NCBI GenBank assembly: GCA_963383645.1
Contig: OY726576.1
Span: 17,245,131-17,309,130, forward strand
Source: Muscardinus avellanarius
Taxonomy: Eukaryota > Chordata > Mammalia > Rodentia > Gliridae
Length of the DNA: 64,000 nt
Direction: 5' to 3'
Both the position numbers and the translations under genes were made by a program. The notes under the pieces were generated by a model. That model worked only from the letters and a program-made list of their open reading frames with translations. It was not told the origin of the DNA and did not search any database. Position 1 is the first letter of the stretch; each line of letters starts with the position of its first letter. This document shows, piece by piece, positions 23,650 to 35,215 of this stretch.

Positions 23650-23942
23650 AAGATGTATGATTCCAGGGGTAGGGGGTTTCTAGAAAAGGCAAAGTAATGA
23701 GACAGAAGGCAGTTCGTTAGTTGTCTATAGATGGAGGCAGGGATTAAGGTTGGCTGTCAGTGGACATTGTGGGGGAGTTTGGGGGTTGATGGATGGAAAT
23801 TCTCTAGAACTCGACCGTGGCGATGGCTGCGCGACTCCATACGTTTGTTAAAAATCACAACTGTACAGTCACACTGGATGGATTTTATGGCATGTAAATT
23901 TTATGTCGGTAAAGCAGTTCAGAAAAGGGATATGGAGCACTG
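23650..23942 (+). repeat. Old L1 3' end
   Basis: Layout of the L1M 3' UTR: ccaggggtaggggg, gatggatggaaattctcta, gtggcgatggctgcgcgac, aaaaatcacaactgtacag, atgtaaattttatgtcgg. Confidence 0.7.
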
Positions 23943-24968
23943 CCATGAGACGAAGTGACCAGGGTCCCTCAGGTGACGCTCCGTGGCTGCTGTCATGGTC
24001 CTCCCCTTCCTCCGGTGACGAGTCATGCGTGCTCAGCAGCATCTGGGTACGTGACCGGCCAAAATCAACTCCCTCCTGGCCTACCGCCGCCCCAGCCCCC
24101 CTCAGAGGCGGCTGCTGAGACTGCAGTTTCTTTGATGGTGCCCAGAGCCAGGGAAAGAGAACCATGATTTCTAATAATCCTCCACCCTGGTTGCAGCACT
24201 ATCTCCTCTCGTAGAATGCTGTCCTTTGGCACAGCCCAGAAATAACCGAGAATTGGGAACTATGGTACAGTACAGGATTCCCCTTCTTAGATCCTCAAAA
24301 CTGGACGTCCAGCCCAGCTATGTTCCTCAAGGGTCCCTCTACCTTCATTCTTTTCACCTTGGAATGTACATGGTCTCCCTGGCCAGCATGCATGCGGGAT
24401 GCTTTTGGACCAGTACACGAACAATGACAACTAGCAAGGTTGACATTCAGCCCTTTTCAGTCCTGCCCGAGCCGGTGCCCACCAGGATGTGTTGGTTCTC
24501 CTGCCTTATCTGGTGCGGTCCCTCTGGAATGGCCCCTCTGCTTACAGGTGGTGTGCTTGCCACAAATTAGAAGCTGTGGTCTCCAAATCAAGTTTATTGT
24601 TTTCACATACTCTAACACCATAAATAAGGCCCTTGGAAATGTGTGTCATTAATGAGAAGTTTTCTTTATGATTACTTTTAATCACATGATGAGATGCTAC
24701 GTGGCATCTGGTTTTAAATAGACCTGGGTACCAGCTCGGGTAGGTTAATCGCTGTAACAAATAGACTCTGTGTCCATTTTCTGCTTCTGGGTACAAATTA
24801 CTAAAAATAGAAGCTTAAGAATCACCCATTTATTATCTCAGAGGTTCTGAGACATATGGCTGGGTTTTCTGAGCAGGTTCACAAGACCCATGCCAACAAG
24901 CCATCGCTACAAGATATCCTCAAGGGACGCGGCTCTCTTCCTAGTACATCTCAACAGGAAGAGCCTGA
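23943..24968. other. Intronic sequence; weak LTR-like piece at 24730-24935
   Basis: 24730-24935 has the look of an old mammalian LTR (cgctgtaacaaatagac, atttattatctcagaggttc, tcacaagacccatgcc) but I cannot name it. Within it is a perfect MEF2 consensus CTAAAAATAG at 24801-24810. The rest is unrecognised. Confidence 0.35.
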
Positions 24969-24969
24969 T

Positions 24970-25590
24970 CTCTTTTTTTAATTTTAATGTTTAAATATGC
25001 TCTTATTGGTGCATTGTAACCATACATCACATTGAAGTTTAGTGATAGGAACAGACTTGCACTCAGCACCCCATGCGTTTCCCTCCAGACCCCATTCTCT
25101 TTCCTTCCCCCTCCTTGGGCATAATATTGGAATCAGCACGGATAGTTCCGTGGATGCACAAAGGACTGTGTGGCCCGTCCCTTCACCAGGCTCCTTCCCC
25201 TCCCTTAATCCTCTTCTACTTCTGCTGGTCTTTCTCTTCATTTATCTGAAACCCTTTTGATTTCCCAATTTCTCGCTAGCTTCCCTATGAGAGAAAACAT
25301 TTAACCCCTCACTTTCTGAGATGGCTGATTTGGGCCCAATATTCTCTTAATTTCAGTCATTTTCCTGCAAATGACATAATTTTGTTCTTCTTAATGGCCG
25401 AGTGAAATTTCATTGTGCATTTAATGCCACAGTTTCACAGCCCATTCATCTGTTAATGGGCACCTGGGCTGGTTCCATAGTTTAGCTGTTGTGAATTGTG
25501 CTACTACAAACAGGGATGGGCATGGATAGCTATAATATCCCGAATTCAATTCCTTTGGAAAGATACCCAGGCGTGCCTCTTTTGAAGACT
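24970..25590 (-). repeat. L1 3' end (minus strand)
   Basis: Begins at the L1 tail (attggtgcattgtaacc, catacatcacattgaag), then attttcctgcaaatgacata, cttaatggccgagtgaaat, cacctgggctggttccat, tgttgtgaattgtgctac. Same family as the end of the 7002-7588 element. Confidence 0.87.
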
Positions 25591-25627
25591 CACCTGACTA
25601 GCTTTGCCCATCAAAAGTAATCTTCAA

Positions 25628-26041
25628 GCCGGGCATGGTGGCGCACGCTTGTAATCCCAGCATTTGGGAGGCCGAGACTGATGGATTGCAGTTTGCGGAT
25701 AGCCTCGGCTACTTAGTGAGGCCCTCCATAACTTAGACCCTGTTTCAAAATAAAGAATAAAAAATAGGGCAGGGGGTATAGCTCAGAGGTCGAATGCCCC
25801 TAGGTTCCATCCTCAGACCCGCAAAAAAAAAAAAAAAAAAGTAATCTTCAGCCAGGTGTGGTGGTACACACCTATAATTCCAGTACCTGGGAGGCTGAGA
25901 CAGAAGAATTGCAGATTTGAGACCAGTCTCAGCAGCTTAGTGAGATTCATAACAACCTAGTGAGACCCTGTTTCAAAACAAAAATAACAGAGGATAGGGG
26001 TATAGCTCAGAAGTAGAATGCCCCTGAATTTAATCCCTAAT

Positions 26042-26043
<2 letters not shown>
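25628..26043 (+). repeat. Two B1-ID SINEs in tandem
   Basis: First copy 25628-25838 (gccgggcatggtggcgcac to a poly(A)), flanked by aagtaatcttca before it and again at 25840-25851. The second copy follows at about 25852 (gccaggtgtggtggtacac) and ends ttaatccctaatcc at 26043. Confidence 0.92.

Positions 26044-26123
<80 letters not shown>
26044..26123. repeat. (TG)n followed by (GA)n microsatellite
   Basis: About 45 bp of TG then about 32 bp of GA, replacing the A-tail of the preceding SINE. Confidence 0.96.
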
Positions 26124-26129
<6 letters not shown>

Positions 26130-26730
26130 ATATATTTCAAGATCAACTATTACAGGCCATAATTACACTTACAAAAAACATTCTTAGTATCATCTAGATC
26201 AATGCTGTAATAAAGATGGGGAGTGTGTGCATCAGGGGCCATCTTAGAGTTCTATCTATAACAACCACATCATGGCACAGACATGGTTCCTCCCCACAGT
26301 CTCCTCCCCACACAGGCACCCTCGGTGCCTCAGCGCAAGGTGACGGTGCTATCCATCTCCACTGTCGATGGCCATTCTCAGCATGTAGCTCCTGAGATCT
26401 CCCTGATCCTTCAGACAGACAGCAGACAGTAAAACGTGGAGGAGCATAGTCCAAAAGACATCCATAGACCAAGCCTAAGAATGGCTCCCATCGCTTTAGC
26501 CAGCTCACATTTGATGGGCTGGGTAGAACTTAGTCACATGATTTTACCTAACTTCAAGGGATGCTGGGATGTGTCCCATTTGGCCGGGTAGCCCCTTCTC
26601 GGTAAGGTCTTTATTCCCCGACTAAAGAAGCACCTGGATAGCTAGTCCGGCCTCTAGCTCAACTGGATTTCAGGGAAATGATCCAAAACAAATCTATCCA
26701 AATGAGGTATGTTATCCTCTGAGGTTCAGA
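26124..26730. other. Intronic sequence, not recognised
   Basis: No repeat family identified. Confidence 0.35.
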
Positions 26731-26734
26731 GCTG

Positions 26735-27186
26735 ACATAGAGCAGGGCATGGTGGTGTATGCCCGTAACCCCAATGCTTGGGAGGCTGAGACAGGAGGGT
26801 TGCAGGTTCTAGAGCAGCCCTAGTAACTTAGTGAGGTGCTCAGCAACTTAGTGAGATCCTGTTTTAAAAATAAAAAATAAGCAGGGCGTGGTGGCGCACG
26901 CTTGTAATCCCCGCGCTTGGGAGGCGGAGACAGGAGGATCGCGCTGGTTCGGAGTCAGCCTCGCTGGCTTAAGAGACTCTGTTTCCACATAAAAATGTTA
27001 AAAAAAAAATAGGTCTGGGAGTGTAGCCCGTGGGAGTGTATACCGGAGGTAGAAGGGCTGCCAGGAACCCAGTACCACCAAAAAATAAAATAAAATAAAA
27101 TAAATAAATAAAAAATAAAATAGGGCTGGGGGTATAGCTTAGAGGCAGAATGCCCCTGGGTTCAATCTCCAGAACCAAAGCAAAAC
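26735..27186 (+). repeat. B1-ID SINE split by a younger B1-ID SINE
   Basis: Outer B1 half 26735-26880 (gcagggcatggtggtgtat to attttaaaaataaaaaataa-type linker). Inner complete young copy 26881 to about 27115 (gcagggcgtggtggcgcac, ataggtctgggagtgtagcc). The outer ID half resumes at about 27122 (gggctgggggtatagctt) and ends ttcaatctccagaacc. The inner copy has a 14-bp partial duplication, gggagtgta, in its ID half. Confidence 0.9.
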
Positions 27187-27427
27187 AGACAAACAAAAAC
27201 AAAAGCTGACAGAGCAGAACCAATACCTCAGTCCTGACCAAAATACGGGCAGGACTTTTAAAAACATCAACATGTCTATTACTCATAACTTAATTGCTGA
27301 ACAAATACATTAGATTTGACCTCAAAGCCTTGGACTCATAAAAATCAGATCCACTCCCAAATGATGAGGAATTGAATGACTGATGTTATTTCAAAAGATA
27401 TGATGCAGATCCTCAAAATCTGAGCCC

Positions 27428-27636
27428 CAGTTGGGCTCAGTGATTACACACCTGTCATCACAGCTACTCGGGAGGCTGAGGCAGAAGGATTACGAGTTGG
27501 AGGTCAGCCTAGCCAACTTTTAGTGAGATCCTGTCTCACTAAGCAAAAAATAAGAATAAGAATAAAAACGCTAAAAAGGGTGAGGATGTCACTCAGTGGT
27601 AAAGTTCTTCTGAGTTCCATTCGTGATACCAAAAAC
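27428..27636 (+). repeat. Old, diverged B1-ID SINE
   Basis: acacacctgtcatcacagct, actcgggaggctgaggcag, cctgtctcactaagc, then an ID half gggtgaggatgtcactcag. The B1 half is closer to the generic rodent B1 than to the young subfamily. Confidence 0.8.
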
Positions 27637-29680
27637 AATTTTTCTAAATTCTAAGCATGTTTTGAAAAATGTAAAACATAAAAAAAAACTATCTGAGATG
27701 ACGGAATGGTGATATATTAAACTCAAACTAATAAAAGCGAAAAGCTGTAGGTATTTTCTTTAAAATATCTTCTGTCATTTAAGTCCTTTCTACCAAAGAA
27801 AAATGAGTTTGGGAGAGATACAAATAAAAGTTTTGAATTACCATGACCACATTCAATAAATTTGGTCTTGAAATTTTTCTGGAAGTTTTTTTCACCATGC
27901 TATTCTAAATGGCACTCATGAATTACCAGCAATTTCCTTCTCTTCCCCACTCTTAATTTTTCTATTTTTTTAATATTTATTTCTGGTTCTTTTAAAGGCA
28001 GTGTATAAAAAGTTTATAGAGTCAAAATATTTGATCTACTCATGTGTCATTTGGGAACATTAAACAACACACATGACATTCCGGAGCTAATTTTTGTTGT
28101 GTCCCGTAGACCTGGACAGTCTCACCAAGGAAGCAGAGGGCGTCCCTGGGAGAGCGGCAGGTGCTTGCTCTGCCTGATCTCTAGCCAATGAACAAGCAGA
28201 AATTGACAGAATACTGCATACGGCATCTTCACTTTTGTGCAGCAATAAATTCTGTTAGAGAAGGATGGTTTGAAGGTGTGTGTGTATACAAGAAAAAAAT
28301 AAGAAACCCATTTCTCTTTTGCATTTGAATTTTACCTAAGTACTAGCAGACTGACGTCATAATGAGATCGGGGTTTTGACCACAAAATCATTGCCTCTTG
28401 CCTTCGCATGAGATGGAAGCCCTGCACTTCCATTCATGGCTGGCTAGACCCTTGCCCTGTACCTGTGTGGAAAAGTAGCCTCTAAAGTCAGAGAGAAGTT
28501 CATTGAAAGCTGTGATCAGTTAAGGAACCATACTGAAAAAAATTGTAAGGCGGTAATTAAGAGCAGATGGCACTAAGAGTGAGATAGCAAAGTCCACCCA
28601 GTGGGCAGTGAGATCTGGGAAGCAGAGGGGAGGACGGGCCACCAAGATCCTGCCTCGAGGGCGGTGTGGCTGCAGGGGGTGGGCCACTCCATTCGCAGTG
28701 TCTTGAGCTCACAGGTGCCTTTTTTTTTCTCAAGGAAAAGAATTCCAAGGTGTCCGTTCAAGGGCCAGTGCAGCCTCTCCACCCGCCCAGCCTTTCCATC
28801 TTCCTACTCAGCAAAGCCTCGCTTTAGGCCCCATGGCTTCAAGGTGGAGGCTCTATTTAGACTGAAAGGGTTAGGGGAAATCTGGACTGTAGTTGGAATT
28901 GTCTAGGACGGCAGGGTGCCGGGATGGGGGTGGAGGACCCGGAGCTGGGACTGAGGAGGGGACAGTGGGACTGAATATTGACAAGCCACAGGGGCTGACT
29001 CCAGTGGAGGTGAGGGCCTGAGGTAGGCGGGACCACGAAACCCTCCGAGGGGAAGAGTTCAGGAGACTGCAAAGGTCCCCAGCATGCATGCTGCAATCTC
29101 CAAAAATTAAAGCAGAAGGGGGATGACTTTAAGGGAATGCTCACCCTCACATCCCACATCATACGGCCTTCCATTACCTTACGACGGGCGTAGAAAAGCG
29201 AATTCCAGGTGGAGTCGCCCTCCACGGCCCAAGTCTCTGATCCTCACACGCATTGCTCCCAGCCTACTCTGGAGAGCGCAAGTCACCCCCCAGTGTTAGG
29301 ACTAACGCTCTCCTGCCCCTGTGGGATGTGCTCTCAGCATCCCTCCTCCTGGTCCCTCCTCCTGAGGCCTGGAATCCATTTCCTTACCACGATCCTCTGC
29401 CCTTCACTCCCCAGACGACCCAGAAGGCTGATCTCAGCGGCCAGAGCCATTCTTGTGTCTCAACCTGTAACAAACGTCTCTTCGAAGCCAAGACACTTTT
29501 AAAACTAAAAATAAAAGCAAGAAAGTTGGCTTTTGCTGGCTGTGCAAGGCGCTGTTCGTTTCTTTGCTGCTTACTCTTTATTGGCCTGGAAACTTCAATT
29601 TAGCTACTTCCTACTGAAAATAGTTTACTTTCCTTCCAAATATACCTTTAGAGAAACTTTTCTTCTCACTCTTTGAACCT
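27637..29680. other. Unique intronic sequence
   Basis: 27640-28560 is AT-rich and 28560-29600 is GC-richer. No repeat or exon recognised. Open frames here have no family resemblance. Confidence 0.4.
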
Positions 29681-29685
29681 TCTTT

Positions 29686-29862
29686 ATGTGGATTAAACCC
29701 AAGGGCATTCTACAGCTGAGCTACAACTCCAGCCTTATTATTATTTTTTTTTTTCTGAAAGAGGCTCCTACTAAATTACTGCATGCTGGCCTCAATGCTG
29801 CAGTCCTCCCATTTAAGCCTCTCAAGTACTAGAATTTTAGGCATGTGCCAATGTATCAGGCT
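29686..29862 (-). repeat. Old B1-ID SINE
   Basis: ggattaaacccaagggcatt, gagctacaactccagcc, then tcctcccatttaagcctctc, tcaagtactagaattttagg. Diverged. Confidence 0.8.
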
Positions 29863-29895
29863 CTTTTCTTAAGAAGGTTTAGGGAAAGGAGTTTG

Positions 29896-30063
29896 TAACT
29901 AGGGAGTAAACACAGGGGCATTCTACCTCTGAGCTATACCCCAGCCCTATTTTATTTATTTTATTTTGAAAAAGGGCCTAAGTTCCTAAGGCTGGCCTCA
30001 AACCTGCAATCCTCTTGTGTCAGCCTCCCAAGTACTGGGATTATAGGCGTGTGCCACCAGACA
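29896..30063 (-). repeat. B1-ID SINE
   Basis: aacacaggggcattctacc, gagctataccccagccc, aggctggcctcaaacctgc, gggattataggcgtgtgcc. Confidence 0.9.
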
Positions 30064-30398
30064 AGGCCTAGGTCTTTCTGAGTCTTAATGTCAGTATAAA
30101 TGTCTGGAAATTTTCCTCTACCCATAAAAAACATGTTGGGGCCATCCAGTACCCAAGCTTCAGCCACAGTTTGGAAGGTGGGCTGTTCTTCAAGCTCCTG
30201 ACTCCAGCAGAGGGGAAAATATGTCTGGATTTTTCTCCCCCACATCCCTAAATTTCCAGACAGCGCTCCTCCTGGGGTCTGTGTAAGCCAGGCCCTCCTG
30301 CTCCTACACCTGCCTGATAGCTGGGGAACCATCAAATTATGGTTTGAGTTAGTTTTACATATTAGAGTTCGAGTAGACCTTATAATTAGGAAAAAAGC

Positions 30399-30530
30399 TT
30401 AGGGTTGGAGCTGGCTATTAGTGTTAGGGTGAGATCTGGGGTAAGTGTTGGGTTTGTGTTGTTTGGGGTACGGTGTGCATTAGGGTCAGGGCTGGGTGTT
30501 GGGGTTTGGGTCAGTGTGAGAATTGAGGTT
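30399..30530 (+). repeat. Degenerate G-rich, telomere-like repeat tract
   Basis: About 130 bp of loosely repeated TTAGGG/TGGGGTTT-like words: cttagggttggagc, gtgttagggtgag, gtgttgggtttgtg, cattagggtcagggctggg, gttggggtttgggtc. No regular period. Confidence 0.55.
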
Positions 30531-31742
30531 GGAACGTAAGCCAACTCCAGCACTCCACTAGCTGCTCATCTACTGAGAAGCTTAGAGAATCCAGGCGAGT
30601 TTCCACTTTCCCCCAGTTCTGACGTTTCCCGCCATTATTTTGTAGACACAGAAGTCATGACATTTCTGTTGCCAGCTGGGTCTCCCAGCTCCAGTGAGGA
30701 GCCTGAATCTAATTCTCTAGGAAATGACATTGAACTCAGCTGTTTCTACTCACTTTTTACTTAGCGGCAAAATGTATCTAAAGGTCTTTTTGTCTTCTCT
30801 CTTTCTCTTAAAATTCTGTTGGCTTTCAGTGGCTGCGTTTGCTCTTCCTGGCCTGTGATGGTCACCGATAGAGAGGCTCCGCCCCCACTACCTCAAGGGT
30901 CAGTCTCTGTGATCCAGGACGGGCAGGACGGCAGGACTCCTGCACCTGTGTCTCCCTCCCTCCCTCTCTTTCTTCCTTCCTTCCTTTTTCCTTTTTTCCC
31001 TTTTTTCTTGTCTACAGAATTATTCTGTTAATTTCCAAGAAACTCAGAGATGATGCCTGTATGTGCAACTCTATGTTTTCACACGATATATGTGTGTGCT
31101 TGTGTGTGTGTGTGCATGACCAATGTAGGTGCCTGGTCTTCAAAGCCATGGGAAGATGGTATGTTGATCACAGATGCCATAAGGCGACTTACTACGTCAC
31201 AAGAGAGTGCGCTGATGGTCATGGTGGAAGGGTAAACTAACACAGATCAAGTGGGGCCAGTGGCATCTCTTTAACACAACGGTGTGCATTTCAAGAGGCA
31301 GGAGTCCAGATTGGTGTGATCTTTACTTCTCCCTCAGAATGGCTTTCGGTGAGTGATAACAGAGTGGCTGGTGGGATGTGTAGAACGAAGGCCAGTGACA
31401 TGTGTAGGTGGCACCATGTCGTGCACATCGGCTGATGGGAGCAGTGACCCCCAGCCTGGTATGTGGCCCTGCAAAGTCAAAGGCAACACCCAAGACGGGG
31501 TGAGCGTGTATGCATAGAAGCCTGCAGGTCTATCTTCAGATGGTTTCAGAAATACGCACCACAGGAAATAGAAAATATTTGGGTGCAAGAAGAGAGAGCA
31601 TTGGAGAGCCAGACAGCCTGTGCACCCTTTGGAGAGAAGTCAGAGAAAACGCGCCCAGTGGAATGGATGATCTGGGAGTGCAGAAGGCACTTGGCAAAGA
31701 AATCATCAGTGTAGGAAAAGGAGGACAATTATTCCCAAGAGG
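30531..31742. other. Unique intronic sequence with a short CT-rich tract
   Basis: 30953-31000 is a CT-rich run (ccctccctccctc, ttccttccttcc). Otherwise unrecognised. Confidence 0.4.
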
Positions 31743-31750
31743 TAGAAAGT

Positions 31751-31949
31751 AGCTTGGTGTGCTGGTGCGCTCCTGTAGCCCCAATACTTGGGAGGCCAAG
31801 GCAAAAAGACTGCAGGTTCCAGGCCAGCATCAGAAACTTAGCCTGATCCTGTTTCAAAATAATAATTTAAAAGGCTGAGTGTATAGGTCAGAGATAGAAT
31901 GGCCTTGGGTTTAATCCCTAGTACCACAAAATAAAATAAAACAATAAAG
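31751..31949 (+). repeat. B1-ID SINE
   Basis: agcttggtgtgctggtgc, ccaatacttgggaggcc, tcctgtttcaaaataat, ID half aggctgagtgtataggtc, then an A-rich tail. Confidence 0.88.
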
Positions 31950-32027
31950 GGTAGTATTGGAAATGTAGCTCAAGAGTAGAACACTTATGAGTTTAATCCC
32001 CAGTACCACAAAAACAGAAAAACAGAG
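31950..32027 (+). repeat. ID-half fragment
   Basis: ID-like unit without its B1 partner: ggaaatgtagctcaagagt, gagtttaatccccagtacc. Confidence 0.8.
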
Positions 32028-32028
32028 A

Positions 32029-32225
32029 GCCGGGCGTGGTGGCATACGCTTGTAATCCCAGCATTTGGGAGGCTGAGACAGTTTGTGGCCAGCCTCAGCT
32101 GCTTAGTGAGGTCCTTTGCAACTCAGTGAGACCTGTTTCAAAATAAAGATTAAAAAATAGAGCTGGGAGTGTAGCTCAGAGGTAGAATGCCCCTGGATTC
32201 CATACCCAGTACCGCAAAAAATAAA
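32029..32225 (+). repeat. B1-ID SINE with TSD
   Basis: gccgggcgtggtggcatac, a deletion after ggaggctgagacag, then agctgggagtgtagctcag. TSD aaaaacagag at about 32018 and 32226. Confidence 0.9.
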
Positions 32226-32235
32226 GAAAAACAGA

Positions 32236-32818
32236 GGTAAAAAGTGGCTGTAAGGTATTAAGTACAAAGGAAGGAGAATGACTACCAATGATAACGCAAT
32301 CTGAGGGCTAACTCAGGATGGGACAGTGGGCACACCCTCCCCCTTCAGGATGGCTGCCATCTGCCATGGGGTTCCTGGGGCCCAGGCAAGGTGGCACAGC
32401 CAGGCAGAAAATGTAAAATTACATATGTAGCTCACATTGTATCTGTTAGACAGCCTTGTTCAAGAAGTGCTTCCAGAAGAGTTTGAAGAGGTAAGGAGAG
32501 AAAGAAGAGAGACTGTGGTTAGAGAAATGGCCTTGGGTTTGGAGTTCACTTCCTGGCTGTCAGTTACGTAGTCTCAGAAGACTTTAATTTCCCTGTTGGC
32601 GAAGTGGTTCTTGCCGATCGATCGCCGATGACATCAACTTCATGGAGTCAACGTTGATAACCCCAAGTGGAAAACCATGATCTTCAGCAGAAGGTGTTCA
32701 AACAGAAGCTCCTTCCTTCCCTTCTTTTTCCTTGCCCAGATAACAGATCAGGACTCCTCAGGAGCCATAAAAGAAAGGTGAAATCACTTTAGTGAACTCT
32801 GAATGTGTGTGTCTCAAC
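32236..32818. other. Unique intronic sequence
   Basis: Nothing recognised; a GATCGATCG palindrome-like word sits near 32616. Confidence 0.4.
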
Positions 32819-33030
32819 TTTTTTTTTTTTTTGGAATGAGAAATTAAACTCAGGAGGACATTATTCTACCTCCAAGCTACACCACCAGATCCCCCTTTCC
32901 TTCTTTTGAAACAGTCTCACTAGGTTTCTGAGAGTCTTGCTAAATTGCTGAGGCTCTGTTCTCCAAACTGCAACCCTCTTGTCTTAGCCTCCCCAGTGCT
33001 GGGATTACAGGCATGTGTCACTATGCCCAG
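32819..33030 (-). repeat. B1-ID SINE
   Basis: Poly(T), attctacctccaagctac, cttttgaaacagtctcac, gctgggattacaggcatg, then tgtcactatgcccag. Confidence 0.9.
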
Positions 33031-33200
33031 ATTCGACTTTCTCAATATCCTGGATGGCGTTAGACGGGGTAAGTGGAAAGATGAGTCCAAAGCATATGAG
33101 AGAAACACAAAGGTGCTGGACATGGGCTGCAGGCAGCCTGCAATGACAAAGCCAGAACCCAGTTTGAAGGGAGAGTGAGAGTTCTGAGGGAGGCAGGAGA

Positions 33201-33289
33201 CCAAGGACAGAGATAATCTCCAAATTACTCTAGGCAGAGTTATAAAAACCTCCGATCTAGAGAAATTCAAGGTCAGTGTCCTCTACTGT
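33201..33289 (+). repeat. Dispersed direct repeat, copy 1
   Basis: An 89-bp unit, ccaagg...ctctactgt, including ttataaaaacc and tctagagaaat. It recurs at 33805-33893 with about 12 mismatches and no gaps. Confidence 0.85.
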
Positions 33290-33804
33290 CCTGTTTCTCA
33301 AAAAGCCACTCAAACCTGTGCTCCCATCTAACACCCATGTTTACCTCTGTTAGGTTAGGACATGTAATTTTCAAATTCTTGACCAATTTGCAAAACTGAT
33401 TGCCTCAGTAATTCATAGCATTAATAGACCCCTCCCCAAATAAAATTTAGCGTCTCCAAGAAAAACAGTAAATTCCATGTGAGTTATTCAGCTCAGGAGC
33501 TCATGAGAAGGGCCTGCTTTTTGCGACTCATAAATAAGTCACCTGCCAAAGGAATACTAAGTAAGACAATGAACATCCCAGGATCCTAGAGAGGCTCGGT
33601 GCTGGGAGTAAAAGCCCAGTATTCTGAGAGCCCTGGCGGTGATTTGACACTTCTTCAATAAAGGAAGCTGAAGCCGAGAGGTACTGATGGCTGAGAAATC
33701 CCATCATCCAGTCCCAATCTACTGAGTTCAAACTTCAAGAATGACCATGATTCTTTTTGTTAATTAATCTCAACAACAGGAAAGAAAGACAGTTGCATGG
33801 CCAA

Positions 33805-33893
33805 CCAAGGTCAGAGATGATCTTCAAATTACTCTATGCGGAATTATAAAAACCACCAGTCTAGAGAAATCCAAGGACAGTTTTCTCTACTGT
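33805..33893 (+). repeat. Dispersed direct repeat, copy 2
   Basis: Same orientation and length as the copy at 33201-33289. The 515 bp between them is unrecognised. Confidence 0.85.
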
Positions 33894-34219
33894 AAAAGCA
33901 CCAGTTTTTGCTATTATAACTTGCTCCATTCTTCTGGGAAAAATAAGTCTCTCCCTCTTCAATGGACCTCAGTCTCTCATTTATACAGTAAAGACCATTA
34001 ATACAGAACAGGACATCATTTAACCGGTTTCCTCATTGTATGGCTGTGGAAAAGAACTCCCCCAAAGTCATTTTTGTAACTGATTGGAGGGGCCTATGAA
34101 TTACTCAGTTTTAAGGAGCAATTTGGTGTATTTGTCTCTGAATGATATGAGGCTTTCAACAGGTGGAGCAGGTGCCAGTAGTCACAGACCCTCGCCACAT
34201 AACCATTGTCTGTTCAGGA

Positions 34220-34556
34220 TGGTGCGACAAATATCTCGGCCTGGTGGCTCATGGACAGCAGACATGTTTCTCTCGTGGCAGTGGATGCTGTGAAGTCCAA
34301 CATCAGGACACCAGAAGATTCGCCTGTCATGAGCCTCCTTCCTGGTCCGTAGGTGGTGTCTTCTCAAAGTGTCTTCGTGTGATGGGAGGGCAGGGCAGTT
34401 CTCTGAGGCTTCATTTGTAAGGATTCTAATTCCATTCTTGAAGAATTCTTTCTTTTGAACTCATCCCCTCCCAGTCGTGCCATCTCCTAATGCCATGCCA
34501 TTGGGGACAGGTTTCAACAGATTAATTTGGGCGGGAGCAAACATTCCAGCCATAGC
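34220..34556 (-). repeat. MLT1-like MaLR LTR fragment
   Basis: Antisense MLT1 layout: gtggtgtcttctcaaagtg, ggattctaattccattc, tctcctaatgccatgcc, attggggacaggtttcaac, gcaaacattccagccat. Confidence 0.55.
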
Positions 34557-34584
34557 ATCATGGGAATCAGAAGCTGCCTGTTGG

Positions 34585-34666
34585 GACTGGGGGTGGAGCT
34601 TAATGGTGAGTGTTGGTTTAGCATGTACAAGGCCCCAGACTGGATCCCTTGAACTACAAAAAAAGT
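34585..34666 (+). repeat. ID-type SINE monomer (diverged)
   Basis: gggggtggagcttaatgg, tttagcatgtacaaggcc, ctggatcccttgaactac, short A-tail. Confidence 0.7.
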
Positions 34667-34927
34667 TAATTCCCTGTTACTTATATTTTTTTCCTTCAGG
34701 AGAATCCAAAATAGAGTTTCTTGCTTGCTCACAAAGTACTGTCGTGAGAAATCTTCATGGTGTTAACAATCTGTCTTTTTAAGCGGTCCTCTCTCCTGTC
34801 TCAGCATTCAAACTGGTGAAGAATTTAGTCAGCTGAAAAATTTCACCATTAAGTCTTTTACTAAAAGTGTAGGGTTTCTTCTGTCAAACCCTAAATGGTG
34901 ATTTCAAATTAAGAAGAAGGTACTGTT

Positions 34928-35215
34928 GAAACTGAGACAGGAAGATTTGGGGTGCAGGTTCAAGGCCAGTCTCAGAAATTTAGCAACATTAAAAACCGAG
35001 AGATGGGGTCCAAATCTGTAATCCCAGTACTTAGGCACAAGACTCTGTTTCAAAATAAGAAGTAAAAAGCGATGGGGGATAACTAGAGGTAGAATGCCTT
35101 TGGGTTCAATTCCCCATACCAAAATAAATAAAAATAAGTAAAAATAATAAGTGCTGGGGGAGTAGCTTGGAGATCAAGTGCCCCTGGGAGGATCCCCAGT
35201 ACCGAAGAAGGAGAG
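34928..35215 (+). repeat. Rearranged B1-ID SINE cluster
   Basis: B1 pieces (gtgcaggttcaaggccag, gtaatcccagtacttagg) in permuted order, then two ID halves (gatgggggataactagagg; gctgggggagtagcttgg). The B1 start motif is missing, so this is a mosaic of truncated copies. Confidence 0.75.

Noticed and set aside
24801..24810. Perfect MEF2 site CTAAAAATAG as evidence of a muscle enhancer
   Set aside because: A single 10-bp match in probable repeat DNA is expected by chance; no supporting sites nearby.
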